Source of the DNA: Isoetes taiwanensis
Lineage: Eukaryota > Streptophyta > Lycopodiopsida > Isoetales > Isoetaceae
Assembly (NCBI GenBank): GCA_021234155.1
Contig: JAJEKV010000071.1
Span: 3,286,483-3,350,482, forward strand
Reading direction: 5' to 3'
DNA length: 64,000 nucleotides
Position numbers and translations under genes: made by a program
Shown here: piece by piece, positions 12,771 to 25,118 of the stretch
How the letters are laid out: every line of letters starts with the position of its first letter
Numbering within the stretch: the stretch's first letter is position 1
Notes under the pieces: generated by a model
The model's database searches: none
What the model was told of the DNA's origin: nothing
The model's input: only the letters and a program-made list of their open reading frames with translations

Positions 12771-13950
12771 TATTCAATCTCAATGTATCTGAGACCTACA
12801 TATCCAAAAACATTTAATTAGTAGGAAGCCGTATCAAAGAAGGTGACAAGCAAGGACAATTTTGACTTAGGTTAAGCAGTAAAACATATGCCTTGGTATT
12901 GTCTAAAACATGTGTTATGAAGTCTTTGTTTGTGAGTGTTGCCACTACCTCATCATCTAGAAACCATAATTCATCCGGAAACCAGCTTCACACTGCGTCA
13001 TCTACAATCTTGAATGCCATTGTAGCCTCCACAGATGTTAAACTAGTTTGGCCAACGGAACGTACTGACCTTCAAGGTCTTGAATAAGACAATGGGTTTA
13101 CGCTCTAAAAGAAACAAGCGTTTGTGACTAAACAAGGGAACATCCCATGTTTTTTGACCCCGACAATAACAACTGGCAGGTTGACGTGTATAGGTTGGTC
13201 ATGGGTCGTGCTTAATAGTGACCGAATGTTTACATCATCTGTGAGCAATAAGGAAAGCAGAACTCCAAGCCTTCTATGGATGCCACCTCGGTGTTTCATA
13301 AAATCTTTATAGTGTTCACACGATCTCTGAACTCATACAACGGATTTCTCTTCCTTACACCGAAATTACCTATGGAGACCCAAAAGACTGGTCTCAACAC
13401 GATTTGCCCTCGTCAGTAGTTACCGTGATTGTGTGCATTGCATGCTCGTCCATGACATCCACATTCAACGTCCTGTAATTGTTAGATGTTGCTCGTAGCA
13501 AATTCCCATATTGGATTAAAACGAGCACATGTATCTCTTTTTCAGGAGCAGTGAACAAATAAGTTGATTTCTGGATCGCTTTTGTTGACTTCGGATTGGG
13601 CATGTCAACAGAATCCCTGCTTGCCACGCACTTGATGCTACTAGATGATGCCATCTGCACTGTCACACTAGTTAATGGGATCTGAAAGGAAGGAGAACAA
13701 GCAATAGAGCTTTACTTGTTGATGGGTGCAAGGCTCACTCCTCCACCATTCTTATATATGGAAAAAAAAGGGTTTTTTGCCTTTTTTAAACATAAAGGCA
13801 CCTTTTTGTGAAAATGCAAAATATTGCCTATTTAAAGAATTGGGATAGCGAAGTATACATTTGAAGGGTCTGCGAATGCGTTTGTGCATGGAGACATCGG
13901 CGATTGTGTTGTGCTCTGCAGTGTAGGTAAAGTTATTCTTCAAGGCAAAC
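12771..13950. other. Stretch with one unidentified minus-strand ORF
   Basis: 13394-13666 (-) encodes 90 residues, including SIQYGNLLRATSNN-like and TLNVDVMDEHAMHTI segments. It may be the upstream part of the RPA-like fragment, since both are on the minus strand, but no intron-exon chain could be traced and many stops intervene. 12893-13087 (+) is an open frame without recognisable motifs. The duplication continues through this stretch to at least 13344. Confidence 0.35.
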
Positions 13951-14412
13951 ATGGCATCAACGCTTGGACTTTCAATGGCACTAATTGCACCTCACAACTC
14001 ATATCAAAGGGGACTTGTCCCAATGGCAATGCACAATTATGATTCTAGATATCCTTCATTGAATTTGAAAAAAGAAGGAAGATCAAAGCTTGCAGCGAAT
14101 AGAGTTGGTTTTAATACAGGGAATGAAACTACACAATTATCTCAGAATTTCAAAACAAGTGTTTCTCAGGTATGTGGAGTATTATTTCTTCTATTATTGT
14201 TGTCTAATTGGGTAAAATATCCTTACATAAATATGAATGCTCTATTGTACATGCCACTTCAACTCCTGCTCTACCCAGAGCACTTGGGAAAGGCTTTTCT
14301 CCATTAAAGTAAACCACTCCATTAAGTAAAAACTCAAATGGATCAGCAAAATCAGGTGCATCTCCAAGTTCAAACAGAACAGAAAAATTAAATGGAGGCA
14401 CTACCAATGAAT

Positions 14413-17400
14413 TGAATAGAATAGAATAGAATAGAATAGAATAGAATAGAATAGAATAGAATAGAATAGAATAGAATAGAATAGTTTTTTTAACGTCCAC
14501 GGAGACCAATAGGTCATGGGACCCATACAATGGGCTAGTATAATCATTACTACTAGGATTAAAAAACCCCTGCCTCGAAAGGTTTTCAAGGGAAAAACCT
14601 TTGCAGTAATGATGATACTAGACAAGCTTAGATAATGACTACTAAGGGCTCAGTAATTGCAGACGTTTATCTAGAACCTCAAGTATGTATAATGCCAAGT
14701 CATGCACAGATGGTGCGCTGAGAAGTTGTGGAAGCGTGGAATGGAATGCTAAGGTCGAAAAATGATTCCGGACTATCTCAAAAGCAGGGCAACTCAGAAG
14801 AGTATGGCTTTCATCTTCAATAACCTGTAACTGGCAACAGGCACATAGTCTCGCTTCGCGGCAATTGCGGCCGCCCCATCTACCGCCTCAATCCAGTAGC
14901 TGTGGGGACCCCGTGCAAATTGATGCAATAGCTACAAGCTTGTTCCCGGACAATGAAGCAAGCAAATAAGCTTGGGGCCCCGTGCCAAAGTGGGATTTAT
15001 GTGTGCATGATAATGACCAGTTTTCACTTGGGCCAAAGTAACTGTGTCCCATATCTTTTGAGAAAAACGACCATTAAGATATTGTTGCAAAAGCTCAGGA
15101 TCAAAACTGGCAAGCATCAGGCAGTGCTTTGGTTGCACAGCCCAACGGGCAAACCATGTAGTGCAATGCTCTTTCCAACATCGTTTTAAACGCTGAGGAG
15201 ATTCAGCCATGGCAAGTGCAAGAACAGGATACCTAACATCATCCATGTGGTGCACCTTGCAGATATAGTGGAGATGGCGCTTCATGGCAGAATGTTGAAG
15301 AGGCCAAAAACCTGTCTCTTGTAAAAGAATAGCATAGGGCACCGTTGTTTTAACTCCAAGGCTGTAAGTGAGAAAGGACTTTTTTTTTTTTTTTTGGTTG
15401 AATGCAAGATTTTTATTAATAGTATAAGTAATGGTACAAGACCTTATTTAGACCCCACAAGGGCCAAATAGGAATCTTAAATAGGCTATATAGGAAGTAT
15501 TCACACCACACCCAAAGGGGGAGGGTGGTGAAGAACTAGCTAACTATGTACTTGAATATCGAAAGCTCTACCTCTTCTGTGCTGAGAAAGGACTTTTGCA
15601 CCCGCTCCAAGCTCTCCCAAGCACTAGCACTAATGGCAGGCCCCCACACTTCAGAACCATACAGTAAAACATGCTCTACCAAAGCCCGAAACAAGTGGGC
15701 TTTCCGTGGCCAATCATGAATTTCTGCGCGAAAACAATTGTTTTACATTGCATAGAGTGCTCTCCATCCAGCAGCCACCCGCTTGGTAATACACTGTTCC
15801 CAAAGTGTGTTCTTACAGAATTCTACACCAAGATACTTGTAGCTATCTACAACTTCAACTTCACGGCTATCATAGTGCATAGGGGGAACATTGTGACGAG
15901 AAGATTGAACTACCAAAAGCTTGGTCTTTTGCGCATTAACACGCAGACTGTTTCTCACGTAAACCGTGGCAGAAAGCATGTAAATGTTGCTTGCATACTA
16001 GCAAATGTATGTGCCGAAGTGAAACATCATCAGCATACATAAGTTGCCTAATGATATACTGTGCCAAATGTGGACCTCCGCCGCCATGATTATCAAGCCA
16101 TTCTTCCAATTGATCAATGTACAAGCCAAAGAGTGTAGGAGATAAAGGGCAACCCTGACGAACTCCAATATTGCTAGTGATTTGAGTACCTGATGCTGGA
16201 AATTTAGCAAAAACCCTTTCATAGAGCCGATAAACTGCATTTTGAAGATCTTGTGGAACCCTGCGTGCCGCAAAGCCGCCAAAGAAGCTCGCGTGGTACT
16301 GTATCAAAAGCAGAAGTAAAATCCACAAAGCATATATAGAGGTCTTGTTTCAAACTTCGACTATGTTCAATAAGCATGCGCAATGTGAAAATATGGTCTA
16401 TTGTAGAATGGCATGGACGAAAGCCTGCCTGTCCTACAGCACGTACACCAGTATGTTCTGCCCATGATGTCAACTGCTTCTCAGTAAGACTGGCTAAGAG
16501 CTTTGAAAATATGGAACTTACCATGATCATGCGATAATTAGAAGGGTCATGCTTATCACCGCTTTGTAAATTGGTACAACCTTACCGATGTTTAAGTTTG
16601 TGGCAAGCCTTCTTGCAAAGCTTGATTTAAAAAGAGTAGTGATGATTGGAAGCAATAGCGGACCCCCCATTTAAGCAATTCTCGCTTGCAAACCTTGAAG
16701 ATCGAGACTTGCCATTAGATAGATGCCGCAATTCTTCTTTGACTTCCTCCTCCTGTGAATTGAAGAATATCACCTACCAAAGGAGGCACGTAATTAAGGA
16801 CCCCAGATGATCATATAAGGGACCAATCGCCATCCCATTGCTGCATAGAAATATGTCCAAGGGTAGGAGGTGGTCGATATAATATTTTGCCGCGTAAGGG
16901 TCCGAGGCTCACGAAGCGCAATTCAAACATTTGCTTCGTGCTCAAAGAACAAAGCGTGCCTTCTTGCTTTCAAAAACGAACTTATAGTTATGAATGGCAT
17001 TATGTCGCAGATCCGCTCAACTATCATTCGCAATTGTTTTTTAAGCGCTTGCCTTTCATCAAACCGTGCATTTCTAAGAAAGGATTTCCTACCAAAGATG
17101 AGCAACACCGGCGCGTGTACCAAAGCAAGAGGCAGCAGAAGTAAGCAAAGTATCAGCAAATTCTGCATTACGCTCTTGAAGAGTTGGGTAATCCAAAATA
17201 CCTACAAGCACAGGAGCTAATGTCTGTTCATATTCAAAAGATCTAGAATAAGTCAAGCGAATGCGAGGGACAGGAGCCTGGATAGCAATGGGTTGAAGAG
17301 GTGGAAGCTGCCACTTTAATGACAAATAAAGTGGATAGTGATCAGATTTTATCTCCTCATCTCTATGCCTTGTGCCAATTCGAAAATCTGAAATGAGATC

Positions 17401-17434
17401 CAAGGCTTGCACTTGGGAAATGACATAATCAATT
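14413..17434 (-). mobile_element. 5'-truncated LINE inserted in the YTH pseudogene
   Basis: The minus strand carries the end of an AP-type endonuclease (17430-17340: IDYVI then SDHYPLYLSL). A reverse transcriptase follows (16530-16010), with GFRPCHSTIDHI, CFVDFTSAFDTVPR, GVRQGCPLSPTLF and the catalytic MYADDVSL. A C-terminal region ends in a zinc knuckle, CACCQLQVIEDESHTLLSC (about 14850-14790). Frameshifts and a stop show it is inactive. The 3' terminus is ctccgtggacgtta (14504-14491) plus a long (TATTC)n tail (14484-14413). Truncation in the endonuclease domain is typical of LINE target-primed integration. It sits inside YTH coding sequence. I could not find a convincing target-site duplication. 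Confidence 0.88.
15385..15582 (-). mobile_element. Small poly(A) retroposon (SINE-like) nested in the LINE
   Basis: About 198 bp, flanked by a perfect 15-bp target-site duplication TGAGAAAGGACTTTT at 15369-15383 and 15583-15597, one T of it merging with the tail. On the minus strand it ends in poly(A) (the T run at 15381-15395). Removing it restores the LINE reading frame from VQKSFLT into SLGVKTTVPYAILLQ. I see no clear tRNA A/B boxes, so it may be a truncated SINE or a short retrocopy. Confidence 0.85.
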
Positions 17435-18690
17435 ACACATAATCAATGGTAATGACTTAAAGGTGACAAACAACATTTGGAATAGCTTGGATAAAGTAAA
17501 ACAAAATGGTGGATTACCTGTTTCTTCAAACAATTGCAATAGCAATGGAGACATTTTAGATGAAGGACCACGGACTAGAGTGAAGGCGCAACGTCCCTGT
17601 TTGGATATAGTAAAACATTTTAGGGGACAAAATGGAATTCCAAATGTAAATATTGATTGTGTTCCTGCTACAAAAGAGCAATATAACAAGTCTGACTTTG
17701 TCACATCTTATGATGATGTGAAGTTCTCTATAAGTGTACTACTATGTTTTGCTTTATTTTAAGGAAGGTGTCAGTGATTCTTAAATTATCATTCTTGATT
17801 TTTATGTACAGTTCAATGCGAGTGGGCAATTTTATGGCCTAACAGAAATGTGTGGATTTGTAGATTTTAATAAGAGCATGGATTTTGACAGCATGATAAG
17901 TGGAATGGATGCCTTTCTATTAAGTGGCATGTCATCAAAGACATTTCCAATGGCCGATTTCGTCATGTCATTTTAGAGAATAATGGCAAAAAGCCTGTGA
18001 CCAACAGTAGAGACACGCAAGAGGTAGCTTCTCATCCTCATTTGCTTTTAGCTTTTGTCTGTGGTTTCTAATTTGATTCATTAGGGGACATCACATCAAC
18101 ATGTTAAATTTTAGCAGGGTATTGAAATGCTTAAGAAATTTAAAAACTACCCATCCAAGGCATCTATATTAGATGACTTCTAGCTTTACGAGAATAGACA
18201 ACCAGCAATGCAGGAGAAAAGATTACGACATCAACTACAAAATTCCCATCAAGGGCAACAACAGGCAAGTAACAGTGTTATGTACCTAGTACATGGGGCT
18301 ATCATTCTCACCTGTAACAAGTTCTAAAAATTAAGTTCTCCATTTAACAATGTGCTTGTTTGCATATTTCCCATTTGGTAGCAGTGAAAGCACATACGGA
18401 TGATATTCCTAATAATTCGAAACAAACTCATGGAAATGGAAATATGAGTCATCTTGCAAGTGCGGGTTTTAAACCTGCATCAACTGTAATGGAAAATGTT
18501 GATACAATTTTCAAAAGTGAGAGATTGCCTAGCCTCCAATTGACAAAGGCGACGATAAGCCTGAAATGGCACCTCAGAACTGAAACTGGAGGTGGAGTTC
18601 TCAATTGTAGATTCTGAACAAGAATAAAAAAACTTTGAAGTGGAAGTGGCATCAGAGGAAGGATCCGGCATTAGCAATGAAGAAAAGGCA

Positions 18691-19391
18691 GTTGAGTGAT
18701 AATTTCTGGTTATTTACATTGCAGTGCATTTGCTAGTTAATTTGTGGGGTTGTGTGGTGCCTCTGTGGACCGTCACAGAAGCAACATTCTTCCTCGAGAA
18801 AGCCTTGAATAGAAATATTAAAATCTTTTCCTCCTGTTTGTAAGCCCCCACAGGCTTTTGCTACATGTGCAGAGGGGCTTTCCACATCCGTGCAAAGGCC
18901 TGCCGCCATGGATGGCCACCACATGTTCCTAAAGCTGTTGGTACTCTGGTTATCTTCTTTGCTCTTGATGTTCATGATGTTTCCTTTATTGTCATAGTCT
19001 AGAGTTGCACCATAGGTTCTTGTGTCTTTGAGTTGTTATGTTTGTTATCCAAGATTGCAAGATGTTCTATGCATGCAGAGGCAGCTATAGGATCCCCACT
19101 TAGTCACGAGGACTCACTCCCTTGAGTGCATTGTGCAGTGGATTAGCAAGCAGTGGTCGAGCTAGTGGCAGCAGTGTAGCCGGGGATTGTGGTTGAGTTC
19201 CAGAGGAGAATTTGTATTAAATTGCTCAGCTAGATCTTGTGAATGTATTGCTGATAGTGTTTCTCTGAATATTATTGCATTTGATAATGGATATACTATG
19301 TTTGATCTCTGATTATTATGAATAAGAAGATTCAATTCTTCACCAATACTATCAATCTATAATTTATGCAAGTTTAAACAAGATCCCGAGT
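18691..19391. other. Non-genic stretch
   Basis: Nothing is recognised. 19080-19370 has the texture of a retrotransposon tail (GTGCAGTGGATTAGCAAGCAG and similar) but no ends or coding motifs. Confidence 0.4.
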
Positions 19392-19706
19392 TGCCCCTTA
19401 AACCCCTTTTGGTTTGGGTGCATATTCACACGGTGGTGACTCCGGGCATCGAGAGCTGTCATATAAGCATATATGCCTTTTATTTCTCGATCTACACCGT
19501 ACATAGAGATCCTCGTTTGTGGGGTATGTCTGTACAAGTTTTGGTATATGGTATAACACAGTTTGCAAAATACTATAAGATTTGATGCAATGTACTATTT
19601 AGGGTATTGATTTTGTACATGCATAATATAATTTAGGAGCTCTCGCTGCCCTACGTCACCTCCCGTGTGAATATGCACCCAAACCAAAGGGGGTTTAAGG
19701 GGGGAT
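19392..19706. mobile_element. MITE with long terminal inverted repeats
   Basis: The left arm (19394-19475: CCCCTTAAACCCC, TTGGTTTGGGTGCATATTCA, CACGG.GGTGAC, GGGCATCGAGAGCT) is repeated inverted at 19627-19704 with only a few differences. About 80 of ~155 bases per side pair, so it would fold into a near-perfect hairpin. No coding capacity. Superfamily unknown, because no clear target-site duplication is visible at the degenerate outer ends. Confidence 0.8.
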
Positions 19707-19760
19707 TTAATTTTAAAATGTTAAATGTAATGGTTTGTGTTAAATCTAAATTTTTTTTGG

Positions 19761-21277
19761 TGTGACGTTCCAGGTATTTATATGGTATATGTATGCATAC
19801 CATGACATGTCACCAGTAATTAATTAAACCCTTAAGCGTCAATAGGAGATAACTTAGATTCACTTAAAATGGATTTTATTAGTTATGCTAATAAAATTAG
19901 GGGATAATTAACCCAATTATGCTAATTAAGGTATAATTAGTTAAATGTCACCAATAGGGGAGTGCCACCTGGCCTAACTCGATTGGCCAAGTGGGACTTG
20001 CTAATTTGGGTGGAGAGATACGGGTTATGCCCCCATTTTTGCCCCAAATTCGAATTGGGAAGAGGGAAGGAGGAGCAACTCCCAGTTTTTTCCAGTTCTT
20101 GCCAACAGACACCAAGTATGGAGACCTACTGTGATAATGGCTAGCCAAGAGACTGGTTAGTCTCTAGATAGCTTCTATCTCCCCTAACACTTCTTTGACT
20201 AGATGGAATGGTTAAATTCTCTTTCTTATGTTGTTTTGGATGATGATGAATACTTAGATGGTGTTTCTATTCTTTCTTTCTGCTCCCTCCGTGTATTGGG
20301 GTTAGGGGAAGGGTAGAGACTTAAACGCCATCTAGAAGTAGAGATGTTCCTAGCTAGAACCCTTAAAACCCAGTAATTGCGGCCTGTGCACAAGAGCCAA
20401 CCTGGCTGAGGATGCTATGATATGGTTCAACACCAAACAACGGACACACTAGGGAATCGGGGGTGGAGCCTTGCTGAGCGTGGCTACTGGGGCTCCTACA
20501 GTGTGCTAGGCCTATAGTCGGTCCCTGTGTGTGGGCCAGGTATGGATTTGATACCTTCCAGGTCATTGGATATGGCCGTTATGGATGTCCTCGACTTTGT
20601 GTAGATTTAGGGGGGTAAGTCGGGCACAGATACGGGTGCTACAGAGGTGGCAAGTATCCTCTAGCATACCCAGGGAACCGTTGTGATCCGAGAGGAGAAG
20701 CTTCTCTGACCTGCCTCATCGAACCGGGGAGATATAACCTGGCATAGTCCCAAAGGGTGATTCCTTGGGATTGCATCTCCGGAGGGCTACAAGCACGTCA
20801 TAGCATGATTCAGCCTATCTGCAAAGTGTGCACAGGAGGGACGGATGGAGTGGACTACCCTAGCCATTGTCTTATGCCAGCCAACGCCATGTTATACTTC
20901 CGTCTGCTATTATCTTGAGGCCTGGCCATCAGTTGACCCCTTGGAGTCTGAACCTCGGGTAGCGCCTTGTTATGATATATTGCTTTATTGATGGTTATAC
21001 TTTTCTTCATTGATGATGATGGATGGGCCACCCTTCGTGGTGGTATATTATTTAGCATGATTGTTGTATGCTAACGTGTATGTATGCTTTCGCTGTATAG
21101 GATTTCCCATAGAGGACGTGGGGCGAATGACACCTTCGTGTTCCTCGCCCGGACACTTGGCCATCTCAAGTGGTCCGAGTATGACGGAGGGCCTTACCAT
21201 GGGGATGTAGTCGCCATGGGAGGGGAATTCCCGTATTTGTACGATGGGAGCATCGTATAGATTCTGAGAGCGTCACA
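19761..21277. mobile_element. Solo LTR (1,517 bp) with 5-bp TSD TTTGG
   Basis: It begins TGTGACG and ends CGTCACA, a 7-bp inverted terminus with the canonical TG...CA. It is flanked by TTTGG at 19756-19760 and 21278-21282. No primer-binding site, polypurine tract or gag/pol lies next to it, so it is the product of LTR-LTR recombination. Length and a 5-bp TSD fit either a Ty3/gypsy or a Ty1/copia element; internal sequence does not decide. Confidence 0.85.
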
Positions 21278-21282
21278 TTTGG

Positions 21283-23697
21283 CCCCTTCAAGGCCTGGAG
21301 AATTGTAGCAAAGATTATCTACAATCGGGCCTACACCTTGTTCATGGAAAACCATTCAAATCTCCGAATCAAATATAAAATCTTAATTTATAAAAGAAAG
21401 TAAAGAACATAGTTAATATAAAAGGTTATGTGACCTTACAAGGTGCTTTCACAATAAAAACACCTAATAGGGCTCACAATATGGAATATGTAATGAGGAT
21501 ATCTTCAACTTATAGACGGCTATACACATGTGTTAGTGACCATACAATCAACAATAACTATAGAAAGATAAATTAATACGTGAAGCAACAACAATTGAGA
21601 TTTGGAACCATCGTGTTGTAGTTTAAAGATATAATCTTGAATCGACATCTAAAAAAGCACGTTTCATTCTAAAGAACATGTAAGAGATCTACTTGAAATG
21701 AGGCTTCAGCATGCCACTAACTGTATCACACTTCTATGGAATTTATACACCGTTAGTAAAAATGAGAAGTGCATCTACTCAAACAGTACATGCAATTATA
21801 GAAGCTTTTAACTACATTCTAGAAATCCGCAAGAAAGATGACAAGACAAGAAAAGTAGAAGGAAAAAACCGCCGCTTTAATTGAGACTATCCGTGATACA
21901 GCTTCAAACATGCAGGAAGCATGCAAAACATGTTGAGATGATGCAAGAGTCTAGATGCCTGTGTTTCAAAGGTGCGCCAGGCAATTGAAAAACCCATAAT
22001 GACTCTTTCAAAAAGGTTTTGCAGTTTGTATATCACCATATGAGAAACTTCAAACCGCTATATATAATATGACTGCCTAGAGTTTACACATCATGATACG
22101 AGTTGAATACGCTGCAAAGAACTCAAACAAGCTGGGAATGAGTTGAATATGCTGCATAAGATAACAGGTTGGTCGATTGAAGCAAAAATAGAGTGCTTGA
22201 AGCTTTATTGCTGCATTTAGAGTGTCTTCATAATACAATGCCCTCATAATTCCAAACCATGTAACATTTTGCGAAATATGGATATAGGAACTTTCAAAGG
22301 ACATCTGCACCAAAATGGAGGACTGAACCTTTTTCATGTACTCTATGTTGCTCTACGTCTTTATAATTGACTTGGAGATTCGATGGCTTGCACAAAAGCA
22401 ATGAGAATTTCCTTCATTTTGGTGGGTTGCCATATCGTCATAGGCAGCATTACATAGTGACACAAGTTTGCTTCACAATTCTGCATCATGATACAAGTTG
22501 AATACACTGCAAACAAGCTGGGAATGAGTTGAACATGATGTATAAGATAACAAGAGACCAATCAGATAAATAATAGCTGCTGACTAATTTGCCAGGTTAT
22601 CATGTATTTAAAAAAGACAATATGTTGCAGTTCAGATAACATGCAATGGACCTGTATGTGTTTTATGATTTCTTTTGTTAAAAACTGCAGAACACTGACA
22701 TGTACGCAGACAATCGAATAAAATCAATATTGCAATAATACCAGCTGGCATGGAAGAGATGACGTTGAATCAACAAATGCAAATGAATCAAAGGCCTTTT
22801 GAAGTGCTTCTCTATTGTCGTATCCTGCGCAAACAGAAATGTTGTTCATAACTCCACGGCTCCACATCTCATGGTTGGGACTTCTTGCGATCTTCCAGCA
22901 TATTTAAATCGAAGCCAGCATTAACGGTACGAATGAACAGCAGAAGATCTGACGAGGTGGGCTTCTGTGAGTTTGGAAAGAATGAAGGAAAGGCCGATTT
23001 TGCTGAAGCAAGGCAGAAACAGAGATGCATGTGGTAAAAGCGGGCCCCAGAGGCAAAGCAACGGAAGTTTTTTTCCCCCTTAGGGTTTGCAGGTTTCGTT
23101 GAAGCAAAGTAGAGATAGTGGCGAAGCCTCGCCAAAGAGCTGGACAGCTGGTCCTTGAGATGTGAAGACAAAGGAATAAGAAACAAGCAACATGAATAGG
23201 AAACAAGAAACAAAAACAGAGTAAAGAAGAAAGATCAGAGTTAGGTATCCGGCATTTTGATGCCTATTGTTTGATGCGCATACTTTTTCTTTCCCCCCAA
23301 AAAGAAATCATTGTGTTAAACCAAACCAAAAGACAAGAATGAAGAGCAGAGTTTACAATGAGAAAGCTAAATATTCCTTAATCCGATGATGCCTACATGA
23401 TGCCCATGCTTTTTGCTTGCACCATTGTGCTAAACCGAAAAAGGTAGTTGAAAAGCCAATCTCTACCATTAACTAGCATAAAAGAAGCTATGATCTCATA
23501 CCGATATGTAGCAACAATGGACTCCGCCAGCAAGAACAATCGAGAAGACAGAATCCAGAGGACAAAAGTTATGGGATTTGATGTATATGAATGCAATATT
23601 GATAACAACAACCGTTAGATTGTTTAAGCTAGTCGAAAACAACGCTCCAAAAATGACGCACTCTAAAAATAATATTTAGTACGTTCCAACAAATACA
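21283..23697. other. Non-genic stretch with a dispersed direct repeat
   Basis: No gene can be supported. Sequence around 22088-22170 (GTTGAATACGCTGCAAAG, AAGCTGGGAATGAGTTGAA) recurs around 22485-22562. Open frames at 22869-23213 on the minus strand show no domain and no codon-like pattern. Confidence 0.45.
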
Positions 23698-23839
23698 ACA
23701 CCAAAATCATAGAAAAATCATGCCAAGAAGCGTATAAAACTACAAAAAGAACCCCTTGTTATTATGCAACACCAAAATCATAGAAAAACCATGCCAAGAA
23801 GCGTATAAAACTACAAAAATAACCCCTTGTTATTATGCT
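23698..23839 (+). repeat. Two tandem 71-bp units
   Basis: The unit beginning ACACCAAAATCATAGAAAAA runs 23698-23768 and 23769-23839 with three or fewer differences, ending in CCCCTTGTTATTATGC each time. It is directly next to the retroposon insertion site. Confidence 0.9.
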
Positions 23840-23849
23840 AGATATTTGT

Positions 23850-25105
23850 TTGTTTTTTTTTTTTTTTTTTTTTTTTTAAGGAACGGAGGTGCTTTTTTAT
23901 ATTATATAGAATAGAAAATACAATGCCTCATTACAGCAAGAGAACTACTACAGGAGTAGACTCAACATCTTCATTCCCTTAACTGCAGAAGCTTATTAGA
24001 AGCTCTAATAGCAGATCTACATTAAGGCACAGAAATGTCTCCACATCCTCAACCGTAAGTTTAAGATGATCAAGAAGAGCCAATGGCTCTCGAAATAACT
24101 CCTCTTGTTCTGAGAAACACACAAATAACTTGAATTGCTGAAATAATATGAAGATGTGCGACCTGAGATTATAAGGCAGCAGCCAAATATAGCACAAACA
24201 GGCATATTAGTACCTGAGGAAGCACATGCACAGACTTGGTAGTATCTGGCATGCAAATTCCATATGGAAAGCCAAAGGACTTTGGCATCAGTACCAAAGT
24301 TACACCCAAACTTCAGTATTTGAGTGCACAAGCTCAGACTTGGCAGTATCTGGCATGGCATGCTAATTCCATATGGAAAGCCAAGGTACTTCGGCAAGAT
24401 CGCACTCAAAGTTTCACTCAAACTTCGTAATTTGTGTGGCTTATCAAGCTTTGCAAGCTGCTTAAAAGCAGCCCGAAAGTTCTCAGGCTCAACTGCTCAA
24501 CGCTATATATCTGTTATCCCTCCCTCTTCAATATAAGCAAACTATTCTGATTAACTGCACAATTTCCCAAAGCAAGCTGAATCTTCCTTATCTTCTATAA
24601 CAGAACCTGGATCTTCCTGCTAGCAAGGAAGAGTGAAGGGAAAACGGCATAACTAGAATTCTTTTCAAGAAATATCTATCAGACCATTTTCACTCCAAGA
24701 ATTACATATTCTAATGCATCTTTCCATTACCTGGATTTGACTGAGAAACTTCTTCTCCTCTTCGCCTTATAGGACAGTGTCCCATTCGGGCAGACCCTTT
24801 CAGCGTGACCATAACCAAGAAAGGAAAATGGACATAATGCAAGCATCAAAGAGAAGAACCACGTTTGTGGTTACCTGTTACAACAGACCAAGACTCAGAT
24901 TGTGCCGCCAGAAAGAAGAAAGAATGTGCATCCAAAGCAGATCTTGAATCCCTGTTTTCTCGAAACTAAGAATTCTGTCATGCCTTATGCAGAAGAATCT
25001 TCATCACTGGAGCAGTGGCAGTGCCGGATTGTGGGAGAGAAGGGCGGTCTCTCTCCCACGGCCGCCCTAGCCGCTAACGATGGCGCAGGCGCCAAGAACC
25101 ATTTC
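23850..25105 (-). mobile_element. 1.26-kb poly(A) retroposon with 13-bp TSD
   Basis: The target-site duplication GCTAGATATTTGT is at 23837-23849 and 25106-25118. On the minus strand the insert starts GC-rich (GCGCCTGCGCCATCG...) and ends in a ~25-bp poly(A) (T run 23853-23877). It could be a retrocopy or a non-autonomous element. Minus-strand reading gives AAFKQLAKLDKPHKLRSLSE and EELFREPLALLDHLKL, which look like host coding sequence, but I do not recognise the protein. An internal ~100-bp direct repeat (24230-24320 against 24332-24420; GGCATGC.AATTCCATATGG) duplicates part of it. Confidence 0.75.
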
Positions 25106-25118
25106 GCTAGATATTTGT

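Larger units (their letters stand above)
13951..18690 (+). pseudogene. YTH-domain (ECT-type m6A reader) pseudogene, split by a LINE
   Basis: Three blocks on the plus strand form a decayed ECT/YTHDF-type gene. An N-terminal exon (13951-14169) ends in KTSVSQ at a GTATGT donor. After the LINE, 17463-17745 encodes NIWNSLDKVKQNGG, GDILDEGPRTR and YNKSDFVTSYDDVKFS, the linker and first strand of a YTH domain. 17811-18230 encodes [56 protein letters not shown] and EMLKKFKNYPSK. YTH proteins bind N6-methyladenosine in mRNA. Here about 50 residues of the domain core, including the first cage tryptophan, are missing between DVKFS and FNASGQ. WSGCFPV is destroyed by a frameshift, and a TAG follows SILDDF. 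Introns are retained, so this is a decayed gene and not a retrocopy. Confidence 0.85.

Noticed and set aside
14204-14625. Minus-strand ORFs rich in FYSILFYSI
   Set aside because: Translation of the (GAATA)n LINE tail.
14413-17434. Target-site duplication of the large LINE
   Set aside because: CAATG occurs near both ends, but it is too short and not adjacent to the tail with certainty.
22869-23213. 114-aa and 100-aa minus-strand ORFs
   Set aside because: Two overlapping frames with no motif or homology that I can recognise; likely chance.
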